Below, piece by piece: positions 22,658 through 29,315 of a stretch of DNA of 29,406 bases. This DNA is from G963677915 sp963677915 (GTDB lineage: Bacteria > Bacillota > Clostridia > Lachnospirales > Vallitaleaceae): NCBI GenBank assembly GCA_963677915.2, contig CAXXGE010000055.1:1-29406 (forward strand), written 5' to 3'. Each line of letters starts with the position of its first letter. The stretch's first letter is position 1. A program made the translations under genes and the position numbers. The notes beneath the pieces are model-generated. The model was not told the origin of the DNA. It saw only the letters and a list, made by a program, of their open reading frames with translations, and made no database searches.

Positions 22658-23215
22658 TTATTTCTTCAGGTCCAGATCCGTGAGACGGGTGACGATCTCC
22701 TCGCATATTTGATCGATACTTTTACCGTCGGTCTTGACGATCACGTCTGCTGCGGCTAAGTAATACTCTTCCCTTTTCGCCAGTAGGCCTGCTATGAATG
22801 TCGTGTTCATGTTGCCATTGAGGATCGGTCTGGTCTTTCTGTGCTTGACACGGGACAAGACCGTTTCCGGGGTTGCAGTCAGAAGAACGACCTTTCCTGA
22901 TTCTCTCATAAGTTCGATGTTCTTTTCTCTTAGGACGATGCCGCCTCCGCAGGAGACGATTACCCGTTTATGCTGCTTTATCTCTATAAGCGTCTTACTT
23001 TCACAGTCCCTGAAATAAGACTCGCCCATTTTCTCGAAAATCTTTGGAATGGATACGCCTTCCATCTCCACAATCCTATCATCCGTGTTGATGATCTGAC
23101 GGTCCAGCAGGTGGTGAAGCCTGTTCGCAACCGTTGTCTTGCCTGTCCCCATGAACCCAACAAGGAAAATATTGTAAGGAATCAGATTCTTCCCTTTTAC
23201 TTCGTTTATTCTCAT
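22658..23215 (-). CDS. aroK: shikimate kinase
   Basis: A 185-residue shikimate kinase that phosphorylates shikimate at the 3-hydroxyl. The P-loop is GFMGTGKT (20-27). The shikimate site includes the TDD segment, Arg of SYFRDCE and the CGGG motif. The lid carries KTRPILNGN, and a later Arg lies in LLAKREEYY. The sequence is strikingly similar throughout to the kinase domain encoded at 26409-27188, including the shared RPILNGNMN lid, so the two are paralogues about 4 kb apart. The N-terminus carries about 13 extra residues (MRINEVKGKNLIP) similar in position to the linker of the fusion protein. Confidence 0.92.
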   Translation of the reverse strand: MRINEVKGKNLIPYNIFLVGFMGTGKTTVANRLHHLLDRQIINTDDRIVEMEGVSIPKIFEKMGESYFRDCESKTLIEIKQHKRVIVSCGGGIVLREKNIELMRESGKVVLLTATPETVLSRVKHRKTRPILNGNMNTTFIAGLLAKREEYYLAAADVIVKTDGKSIDQICEEIVTRLTDLDLKK

Positions 23216-23239
23216 CGGATGCCTCCGGTTATCGGATTA

Positions 23240-23331
23240 TCGGTGCCGGGGAGGGAATGTTTTACTCCCGGGGAGGGAATGTTTTACTCCCGGGGAGGGA
23301 ATGTTTTACTCCCCGGCACCGATTTTTTTTC
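23240..23331. repeat. tandem array of three 22-bp units inside a 15-bp inverted repeat
   Basis: Three exact 22-bp units (23249-23270, 23271-23292, 23293-23314), each beginning GGGGAGGGAATG and ending TTTTACTCCC. They are framed by ATCGGTGCCGGGGAG (23240-23254) and its perfect complement (23310-23324), followed by eight T. Each unit is itself palindromic at its ends (GGGAG/CTCCC), so several alternative hairpins are possible. On the plus strand it looks like a terminator, but no plus-strand gene ends here. Confidence 0.92.
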
Positions 23332-23348
23332 ATGTAAATATTTACAAT

Positions 23349-23422
23349 CATACCCTTTAATCCATCTGATTGCAATATAAAGGGTATGCCGGGGAGGAAA
23401 ACAGTCCCTCCCCGGCATACCC
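23349..23422. repeat. two overlapping, mutually exclusive inverted repeats downstream of the SGNH hydrolase gene
   Basis: CATACCCTTTA (23349-23359) pairs perfectly with 23378-23388. GGGTATGCCGGGGAGG (23382-23397) pairs perfectly with 23407-23422. The two hairpins share GGGTATG, so only one can form at a time. The second contains the TGCCGGGGA motif. On the minus strand they lie just after the hydrolase stop codon and may terminate its transcript, though no long T run follows. Confidence 0.85.
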
Positions 23423-23432
23423 CGCACCTTAT

Positions 23433-25115
23433 TTACAACCCAAAAGATTCAACATGCTCTTCGTAGATACGATTCTGGAATATCTGCAATGGGTGGGGAT
23501 CACAGAAGGACTCATAGAACCTCGTATATGAATGACTGTCAGGGTCTTCATCAACGAATAGCTGGTGTATATCGACTACCCGATAATCAAATCCATCGAC
23601 CACTATATCTCCATAATCCGAATTATCTAATACCATGAATTCCTCGATGATATGGTTTAGGCCATAATCACCTGCTGAGGTGGAGGAGAAATACTCTTCA
23701 ACCTGCTCATAGTAAGAATCGCTCAATCTATAAGGATTATAGATTGTCATGACCATCAATGTGACATCCGGATTAAGGTTTTCTACCGCATCGATGACTT
23801 GCGGCCAGTATGATTCAAAGTTATCCCTTCCCGTATCTGCAACGGACCATTCAATATTATACTTATCCAGTCCTCCCCAGCCTCGGGGTGCTGCATCCAT
23901 AATATCATTTGCGCCTACACTTAAGGTGATTACATCTGCCTCTTCAATCAAATCACTTATTTGACCTATTTGTGTCAGAACCTCAGAAGCATGATAGCCG
24001 CTGACGCTTTCATCATGAAAGTCTACCTCACCAACACTATCCCCCAAGTATCTTGCGAACTGCTCCACATAGCTGTCGGTATCTGTTCCACCAAAAAGAT
24101 AGTTCCACACACTTGTATAGTATTGACCATAGGGAATGGAATCACCTAGGGCTACATAGGTTATTGGGCCGGTTGGTGCTGCGGTAATTGTTACGCTTAC
24201 ATGGGCTGTAGAACCGCCATTTAACATATAGTCGAATCCTGCAGGTTCTCCAGCTCCTGCGGTCGGTGTGAAGGTGACTGTTGTTCCATCGTGGCTGGCC
24301 GTGCCGCCAACTTCATTTGCAATCGAGTCAATCGTCATCGGTCCACCGTCGATATCCGTGTCATTTGTCAGTACATCAATACCGACGGCCACCCCTACTG
24401 TTGTTTCTTCATCTGGGTCATCGACTGCTTCTGGCGGATCATCGACAGCATTGATAGTGATATGGACCGTAGCGCTATCTGTGCCTCCTTTGCCATCGGA
24501 AACCTCCACACCAAACTGATCTGTACCGTTTTCATTCAAGTATGGTGTATATGAAAAGACGCCTGTATCCTTATTAATGGTAGCCGTACCTTTAACAGCA
24601 CCTGTAGTTATGGAATATTCAGGCACATCTTCATCAAGATCATCGGCCACGATTGCTCCACCGGTAACAGCATCCTCATCTGTCGTCACATCCAGATTAG
24701 ACATCTCTACATTAATTAGAGGTGGATGGTTTGATGCTTCTAGTACTGAAAAATTTAGTACCAACTCGCCTTGGCCATTTGCATCTGTAACTATTATCGA
24801 TTCCGAAATTACCTCTACTACAGAAGAAGTAAATATGAACGTGGCTTCACCAGTTTTATAATTCAAATTCGTTCTTTCAAGATTATCGCTGTAAATCCAA
24901 GTCAATTTTCGTATAGAGTCAGCTGTAACAGACACGTTAAACTCTACACTATCACCAACAAAAACATCGTAACTCATTGAATACCCTTCTGCTATATCAA
25001 TAATAGGTGCAGTTTTCTCGGGCTTTGCTGCATCAACAGCTACAACACTGAAATTTACCGATACCAACACTATTGCCATTAAAATACTCAGTCTCTTGAA
25101 AATTCGATACTTCAT
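23433..25115 (-). CDS. secreted SGNH/GDSL hydrolase with cadherin/VCBS-like domains
   Basis: A 560-residue secreted protein. The signal peptide covers about residues 1-29 (hydrophobic ILMAIVLVSVNFSVVAV, then DAA). Residues 30-130 form an Ig-like region. Residues about 131-312 form two beta-sandwich repeats of the cadherin/VCBS type (FSYTPYLNENGTDQFGVEVSDGKGGTDSA, and EAVDD...VLTNDTDIDGG). The C-terminal esterase domain has YVALGDSIPYG with nucleophile Ser326, SVGANDI (399-405) and DPHP with Asp539 and His541, the usual SGNH catalytic set. No LPXTG or membrane anchor is visible. It probably deacylates or hydrolyses an extracellular ester or glycan. GAGGTGAT precedes the ATG. The leader contains a c-di-GMP riboswitch. 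Confidence 0.9.
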   Translation of the reverse strand: MKYRIFKRLSILMAIVLVSVNFSVVAVDAAKPEKTAPIIDIAEGYSMSYDVFVGDSVEFNVSVTADSIRKLTWIYSDNLERTNLNYKTGEATFIFTSSVVEVISESIIVTDANGQGELVLNFSVLEASNHPPLINVEMSNLDVTTDEDAVTGGAIVADDLDEDVPEYSITTGAVKGTATINKDTGVFSYTPYLNENGTDQFGVEVSDGKGGTDSATVHITINAVDDPPEAVDDPDEETTVGVAVGIDVLTNDTDIDGGPMTIDSIANEVGGTASHDGTTVTFTPTAGAGEPAGFDYMLNGGSTAHVSVTITAAPTGPITYVALGDSIPYGQYYTSVWNYLFGGTDTDSYVEQFARYLGDSVGEVDFHDESVSGYHASEVLTQIGQISDLIEEADVITLSVGANDIMDAAPRGWGGLDKYNIEWSVADTGRDNFESYWPQVIDAVENLNPDVTLMVMTIYNPYRLSDSYYEQVEEYFSSTSAGDYGLNHIIEEFMVLDNSDYGDIVVDGFDYRVVDIHQLFVDEDPDSHSYTRFYESFCDPHPLQIFQNRIYEEHVESFGL

Positions 25116-25188
25116 TAGCTCATCACCTCAACTTTTTCATCCATATACATCTCGTAACATTTACATAACGATACCAACACATAAACTC

Positions 25189-25236
25189 AAAAAAATCCAC
25201 TACAACCGTTGCTCATGCAACCGGCTGCCGTGGATT
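25189..25236 (-). terminator. intrinsic terminator in the riboswitch expression platform
   Basis: On the minus strand an outer stem AATCCAC/GTGGATT encloses CAGCC/GGTTG and GTTGC/GCAAC around an ATGA loop, followed by a T run. The 5' arm includes the last conserved segment of the aptamer, so terminator and ligand-bound aptamer compete. Confidence 0.85.
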
Positions 25237-25288
25237 CATCCGTTAGGCCCTTTGGCTTTGTGTCGCCGACTTTCATCGGCTTTACCTT
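25216..25288 (-). ncRNA. cyclic di-GMP-I (GEMM) riboswitch aptamer
   Basis: Read on the minus strand: GGTAAA, a perfect 6-bp hairpin GCCGAT-GAAA-GTCGGC with a GNRA tetraloop, then GACACAAAGCC, GGGCCTA, a small GGAT/ATCC hairpin, and GGCAGCCGGTTGC. These correspond in order to the class I c-di-GMP aptamer elements GGCAAAC, GAAA, GACGCAAAGCC, GGCCTA and the AGC...GGTTGCC closing strand. The G before the TAAA segment matches the ligand-binding G of the c-di-GMP class (A in cGAMP-type variants). The aptamer starts essentially at the predicted transcription start and precedes a terminator and the SGNH hydrolase gene. Because the terminator uses the closing strand GTTGC, ligand binding should prevent termination (ON switch). 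Confidence 0.82.
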
Positions 25289-25294
25289 ACTTCT

Positions 25295-25323
25295 ATTCTA
25301 TCATTACAGTAAGTTGGCTTCAA
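25295..25323 (-). promoter_or_regulatory. sigma-A promoter of the riboswitch-hydrolase transcript
   Basis: Minus strand TTGAAG (25323-25318), 17 bp, TAGAAT (25300-25295). The predicted start near 25288 falls at the first base of the aptamer. Confidence 0.75.
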
Positions 25324-25333
25324 TAATTTTCTT

Positions 25334-25360
25334 GTGCCAAAAGGTCCGTCCCCGTGGCAC
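25334..25360. repeat. single GTGCCA...TGGCAC repeat unit
   Basis: One 27-bp unit, GTGCCAAAAGGTCCGTCCCC then GTGGCAC, between the divergent riboswitch promoter and the aroE promoter. Its right end occupies the -35 position of the aroE promoter. Confidence 0.93.
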
Positions 25361-25374
25361 GATTTACACTATTC

Positions 25375-25383
25375 TGCTATAAT
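25375..25383 (+). promoter_or_regulatory. putative extended -10 promoter of aroE
   Basis: TGCTATAAT about 29 bp before the aroE start. The -35 position is taken by the repeat end (TGGCAC) and matches the consensus poorly. Confidence 0.55.
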
Positions 25384-25411
25384 TGAAAAAAAGTTCTAAG
25401 GAGACGTATAA

Positions 25412-26281
25412 ATGAGTGAAAACATTACCGGCCGCACCCGTTTGACCGGCCTATTGGGAACCCCTATAGCACACAGCATCTCTCCGATGATGCACAATGA
25501 AGGTTTCAGACAGCTGGGCCTCGACTACGCCTACCTCGCATTCGATACAGACGTGGATGGCATGAAAGCTGCCGTTGACGGCCTGAAAGCTTTAAATGCC
25601 AGAGGCTGGAACATCACGATGCCAGGCAAGAACATCATGTGCGAACTAGCAGACAAGCTGTCGCCAGCTGCTGAACTGATCGGTGCCGTCAACACAGTCG
25701 TCAATGATGACGGTGTCCTCACCGGCCATAACACAGATGGTGTTGGTTACATGCGAGCAACCAAGGATGCCGGCCATGATATCATCGGCAAGAAAATGAC
25801 CCTTCTTGGTGCAGGCGGTGCTGCAACAGCCGTACTCGTCCAGGCTGCCCTTGACGGTGTCAAGGAAATCGACGTATTCAGCATACGGGACCAGTTCTTC
25901 GCCCGCGCCGAAGGCATTATAGCACAGCTTAACGAGCGTACTGACTGCAAAGTCACACTCTATGAACTGCCCAATGATGATCAGCTGAGAAAAAGCATCT
26001 CCGAAAGCGCCATACTCACAAACGGCACTTCCGTAGGCATGAAGCCAAACGTGGATGCCAGCATCATCACAGACACATCCATGTTCCACAGGGACCTGAT
26101 CGTCTCGGATGTCATCTACAATCCAGAGAAGACCAAGCTTCTCTCCCTTGCCGAATCGGTTGGATGCAAGACCTTCAACGGTCTCTACATGCTCCTGTAT
26201 CAGGGTGCAGAAGCCTTCAGGCTTTGGACCGGTCAGGACATGCCTGTCGACATCGTCAAGGAAAAGTATTTCACGCGATGA
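25412..26281 (+). CDS. aroE: shikimate dehydrogenase
   Basis: A 289-residue AroE that reduces 3-dehydroshikimate to shikimate with NADPH. The substrate site has SISPMMHN (Ser22 and Ser24), NITMPGK with catalytic Lys73, GAVNTVV with Asn94 and GHNTDG with Asp109. The nucleotide-binding motif is GAGGAAT (133-139). NGTSVGM and the C-terminal FNGLYMLLYQGAEAFRLWTG complete the family pattern. NITMPGK differs from the common NVTIPHK at one position, as in some clostridial homologues or quinate/shikimate dehydrogenases. AAGGAG lies 8 bp upstream of the ATG. It is convergent with the chorismate mutase-shikimate kinase gene. Confidence 0.95.
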   Translation: MSENITGRTRLTGLLGTPIAHSISPMMHNEGFRQLGLDYAYLAFDTDVDGMKAAVDGLKALNARGWNITMPGKNIMCELADKLSPAAELIGAVNTVVNDDGVLTGHNTDGVGYMRATKDAGHDIIGKKMTLLGAGGAATAVLVQAALDGVKEIDVFSIRDQFFARAEGIIAQLNERTDCKVTLYELPNDDQLRKSISESAILTNGTSVGMKPNVDASIITDTSMFHRDLIVSDVIYNPEKTKLLSLAESVGCKTFNGLYMLLYQGAEAFRLWTGQDMPVDIVKEKYFTR

Positions 26282-26294
26282 TCGCGTCCAGGGT

Positions 26295-26321
26295 GTGCCA
26301 GGGGGACGGACCTTTTGGCAC
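26295..26321. repeat. single GTGCCA...TGGCAC repeat unit after aroE
   Basis: GTGCCAGGGGGACGGACC followed by TTTTGGCAC, 13 bp after the aroE stop, in the opposite orientation to the copy before aroE, so aroE is bracketed by inverted copies. Confidence 0.9.
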
Positions 26322-26338
26322 CGGATGCAACACAGACT

Positions 26339-26390
26339 AACAAAGCCCAAGTACTGTCACACAGCTACGCGACCAGTTCTTGGGCTTGTT
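26339..26390. terminator. probable bidirectional terminator between aroE and the chorismate mutase-shikimate kinase gene
   Basis: AACAAAGCCCAAG (26339-26351) pairs with CTTGGGCTTGTT (26379-26390) apart from one bulged A; a further ACTG/CAGT extends the stem. It sits between two convergent genes. Confidence 0.65.
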
Positions 26391-26408
26391 TGTTTGGGTT
26401 GTTGTGGA

Positions 26409-27188
26409 TTACTCCATTTCCGTCACTTTTTCGACGATTTCCTCGCACACTTGCTGGATGGTTTTCCCATCTGTCGCAACGATGACATCCGCCGCATTGA
26501 GGTAGTAATCACGGCGCTTGGCCATCAGTTCTTCAATGAATTCCACATTCATATTGCCGTTGAGGATCGGCCGTTCATTGCTGTGCCTGACACGCTCAAG
26601 AATGGTTTCCGGCTCTGCTGTCAGCAGCACGATACGTCCGTACTCCTTCATGATCTCCACATTCTTCGGCCTCAGCACCACGCCGCCGCCACATGAAATG
26701 ATAGACTGCTTGCTTTCCTTGAGCTCAATCAGGGTATTGCTCTCTGCATTACGGAAGTATTCTTCGCCGTGTTTATCAAAGATATTGGGAATACTCATGC
26801 CTTCTTTTTCTGCAATCAGACTGTCCATATCAATTTCATCCATTACAAGAAGCTTGCTGAGGTAGGAAGATACGCTTGATTTTCCTGCTCCCATGAAACC
26901 GATAAGCATGATGTTGTATGAGAAAAGTGTCTTCGTTTGAACCTTGCTGCTGTTCTTAGCAATGTTTCTGAAGATATCAAGAAGTTCTTCCTCATATTCA
27001 TGTCCAGCAAGCTTTGCTTCAAGCGCTTCTTCGGACTTCTTCTCTTTTTCAGGCTCAAGAATCGGAATACCATCTGCTTTCTTGAACTCGACTATGTTTT
27101 TGATATGATTCATTCGTTCAGTCAAAGCTTCTTCAATGCGTTTATCGCAATCCATAATCTTTGCTCTTACTTCTTCAATGCTTTTCAT
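26409..27188 (-). CDS. chorismate mutase - shikimate kinase fusion
   Basis: A 259-residue two-domain protein. Residues 1-85 form an AroQ-type helical chorismate mutase (IEEVRAKIMDCDKRIEEALTERM, then KKADGIPILEPEKEKKSEE), which converts chorismate to prephenate. Residues about 90-259 form a shikimate kinase with P-loop GFMGAGKSS, EIDMDSLI, YFRNAE, CGGGVV and lid ERPILNGNMN. Both activities act in aromatic amino acid synthesis, on either side of the EPSP and chorismate synthase steps. ATG 27188 is chosen because GGAGG lies 5 bp upstream; an ATG at 27200 would put this site inside the gene. The start overlaps the aroD stop by 14 bp, so the two are coupled. The kinase domain closely resembles the separate AroK at 22658-23215. 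Confidence 0.93.
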   Translation of the reverse strand: MKSIEEVRAKIMDCDKRIEEALTERMNHIKNIVEFKKADGIPILEPEKEKKSEEALEAKLAGHEYEEELLDIFRNIAKNSSKVQTKTLFSYNIMLIGFMGAGKSSVSSYLSKLLVMDEIDMDSLIAEKEGMSIPNIFDKHGEEYFRNAESNTLIELKESKQSIISCGGGVVLRPKNVEIMKEYGRIVLLTAEPETILERVRHSNERPILNGNMNVEFIEELMAKRRDYYLNAADVIVATDGKTIQQVCEEIVEKVTEME

Positions 27189-27960
27189 GACTACCTCCAT
27201 TAAAACTCTTGTGTATCAATTGTAGTGCCCCATAAAGTTCTTCTACGCCAATCTGCCCTGGTGCAGAAGCCTTTTTTGCTGCGCCGAATGTCAAACACGA
27301 ACCGAAAACTTCCCCAGAAAGCCGGCTAATAACTCCTTTTCCAGCCATCGACATGGTGATAATCGGACCGTTTGCATATTTATTCTTCATTGTTACTGTT
27401 GCATCGAGCAAAGTAAGCACTTCCTCAGCGCATGTAGGCATAACAGCGATTTTCGGAATATCTGCTCCCAAATCCTGCATCCTGCGCATTCTATTAATAA
27501 GCTCCTCCTTATCAGGTGTCTTGTCAAAGTCATGGTTTGATGCTACCACTTTAACATCATTGGCATGGGCAACTTCAATAATATCCCTAGCAATCTCATC
27601 GCCAATGAAAACTTCTACATCTATAAGATCAGCATAGCCACTTTTTGCAATATCACTGCATAGTACCAGGTAATCAGCAGGATCAATAAATTTTTCTCCG
27701 CCTTCGTTTGAGGTTCTGAACGTTACAAGCAGAGGGACGTCTCCAAGTGCATGCGTCAGATCCTTCAATACGTCAATAACCTTTGTTGAATCGTCACCAC
27801 CTTCAAACCAGTCGATGCGCCATTCGACAACATCAATATGAAGGTTTTTAAAACTTTTAGCCTCTTCAATAATAGCTTCTTTTGTTACCGCGACGATTGG
27901 AACACATATTTTCGGTATACCTTCTCCCAATACAACATTTTTTACCTTAACAGTATTCAT
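27175..27960 (-). CDS. aroD: type I 3-dehydroquinate dehydratase
   Basis: A 261-residue type I dehydroquinase that makes 3-dehydroshikimate through a Schiff base. The key residues are Glu46 and Arg48 (VEWRID), Arg82 (TFRT), His143 (SNHDFDKTP) and the Schiff-base Lys170 (IPKIAVMP). His143 and Lys170 carry the same numbers as in E. coli AroD. The C-terminal ITMSMAGKGVISRLSGEVFGSCLTFG loop is also conserved. ATG 27960 is chosen over an upstream in-frame ATG because AAGGAGA lies 7 bp before it. The last 14 bp overlap the chorismate mutase-shikimate kinase gene. Together with aroE it supplies two consecutive steps of the pathway. Confidence 0.95.
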   Translation of the reverse strand: MNTVKVKNVVLGEGIPKICVPIVAVTKEAIIEEAKSFKNLHIDVVEWRIDWFEGGDDSTKVIDVLKDLTHALGDVPLLVTFRTSNEGGEKFIDPADYLVLCSDIAKSGYADLIDVEVFIGDEIARDIIEVAHANDVKVVASNHDFDKTPDKEELINRMRRMQDLGADIPKIAVMPTCAEEVLTLLDATVTMKNKYANGPIITMSMAGKGVISRLSGEVFGSCLTFGAAKKASAPGQIGVEELYGALQLIHKSFNGGSHEKH

Positions 27961-27988
27961 CCTTATGTCTCCTTCGTAAATTGTGAAT

Positions 27989-27997
27989 ATTGTAGCA
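27989..27997 (-). promoter_or_regulatory. possible extended -10 promoter of aroD
   Basis: Minus strand TGCTACAAT about 29 bp before the aroD start; no clear -35. Confidence 0.4.
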
Positions 27998-28059
27998 CGA
28001 ATCATAGATGAAATCTATTGCTTATTTCATTTTCTTCGTTTACATAACAAACACACATA

Positions 28060-28091
28060 GCAAAAGACCGCCCTGGCCGGCGGTCTTTTGC
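28060..28091 (-). terminator. intrinsic terminator after the transaldolase-family gene
   Basis: A perfect 13-bp stem, GCAAAAGACCGCC with its complement, around a 6-base loop. It lies 45 bp after the stop codon; the U-rich segment is within the 3' arm. Confidence 0.75.
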
Positions 28092-28136
28092 TGCAAAAAA
28101 TATGTATGTAAGGAGTATATGAAGTATGATAGGGGT

Positions 28137-29210
28137 CTACTTCACTTTGATCATGCAACCTCTGATGATGGCAATAAGCTCATCATAACCTTTGCTGAAT
28201 TGAAGCAAAGTTTTTGCTACGGCACCATATGTGTCGAACTCTTCAGGAGTCAGGCCGTATGGCTCATAAGCCTTAATGAAATCAGGGAAATTAGCCTTAA
28301 GCTGATCGAGGATCTTAGGATCAACCGGTGTGTCCATACGATTTTCAACTGTAACAGCTGAATTGTTGAACTTCTTCTGCCATCCGCAAGGGATTGTTTC
28401 AGCAACATCACCGCCGATGAACTCGGACCATTGATGATGGTTCCTGTAAGCAGCTGCAAGAAGTTGCGTTCTGTAGCCTTTTTCCTTGAAGAACTTGTAA
28501 GCATTCTTGAATACGGCTACACCTGCCCACTCAAGACATACCGGATCAACAATAATGCCGTCTCTTGCTGCTACATCCTTCAGCCAGTCATCGACACGGC
28601 CAACCATAATTGTGCAGACAGGGTGCATTTTGGAAGTGTCTTTACCTTCCGCTTCGCGGCGCTTGAGACCTCTCTCAACCGCTTCAGCAACTTGTACTGC
28701 CTGTGCGCAAGTGAAGCTGACTGTAGCATTGATGCTGACGCCTTGGTATGTAACTTCTTCATACGCTTCGATACTAGCTTTGGTAGTAGGCATTTTTACC
28801 TGCATGTTAGGTGCAAGTGTATCAAAATAGATAGCCTGCTCAGCAAGGAGCTTAGGGCTTCTCCAGAATTTTGTGTTGGTTTGGATGGAAATTCTTCCTT
28901 TTTGACCCTTTGATGCTTCATAAATTGGCATAAGTAGTTTTGCGCCATCGATAGCCATTTGTTCGTTCAGCTTCCAAGCGATATCGTCCTCAGTCGCTTC
29001 TGGCATATCTTTGATCAGTTTGTAGATCAGTTCTTCGTATGTCGCAAACTCTTTCTCAAGTACGTTCTTAACGATTACTGGATTTGTTGTAGCGCCGACT
29101 GCGCCTCTTTCCAATGCGTATACCAGTTCTGGGATAGAACAGGAATCGTTCCAGTATTCTGTAGGTGTTGTTTCCGCCATTTCGTGAAGTGGTCCTAAAT
29201 ATTTGCTCAT
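28137..29210 (-). CDS. transaldolase family protein
   Basis: A 357-residue class I aldolase-type protein of the transaldolase family. The N-terminus has YWNDSCSIPELVYALERGAVGATTNPVIV (19-47), the family's substrate-binding region. Lys139 in NMQVKMPTT is the expected Schiff-base lysine. YQGVSINATVSFTCAQA follows, and later LLAAAYRNHHQW. It is longer than FSA/TalC-type enzymes (about 215 residues) and shares only the core with classical TalB, so the reaction may be pentose-phosphate transaldolase or a related dihydroxyacetone transfer. It is the first gene of the minus-strand group ending in aroD and the kinase, but a terminator separates it from aroD. AAGGGGG precedes the ATG. Confidence 0.85.
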   Translation of the reverse strand: MSKYLGPLHEMAETTPTEYWNDSCSIPELVYALERGAVGATTNPVIVKNVLEKEFATYEELIYKLIKDMPEATEDDIAWKLNEQMAIDGAKLLMPIYEASKGQKGRISIQTNTKFWRSPKLLAEQAIYFDTLAPNMQVKMPTTKASIEAYEEVTYQGVSINATVSFTCAQAVQVAEAVERGLKRREAEGKDTSKMHPVCTIMVGRVDDWLKDVAARDGIIVDPVCLEWAGVAVFKNAYKFFKEKGYRTQLLAAAYRNHHQWSEFIGGDVAETIPCGWQKKFNNSAVTVENRMDTPVDPKILDQLKANFPDFIKAYEPYGLTPEEFDTYGAVAKTLLQFSKGYDELIAIIRGCMIKVK

Positions 29211-29251
29211 TGGTAACCCCCTTGAAGTAGTGTGTTGTTTACTTACTCATT

Positions 29252-29279
29252 ATTATATCACAAATTGATCATAATGCAA
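29252..29279 (-). promoter_or_regulatory. putative sigma-A promoter of the transaldolase-family gene
   Basis: Minus strand TTGCAT (29279-29274), 16 bp, TATAAT (29257-29252), about 40 bp before the start codon. Confidence 0.65.
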
Positions 29280-29315
29280 TCACTTTTTTAGCATTTCGTG
29301 ATAATATTTCCAAAA

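Noticed and set aside
23249..23314. CRISPR array
   Set aside because: The 22-bp units are directly adjacent with no spacers and no cas genes are present.
28008..28361. A 117-codon plus-strand frame starting in the aroD-transaldolase interval
   Set aside because: It crosses the transaldolase terminator and then runs antisense through the end of that gene; no family resemblance.
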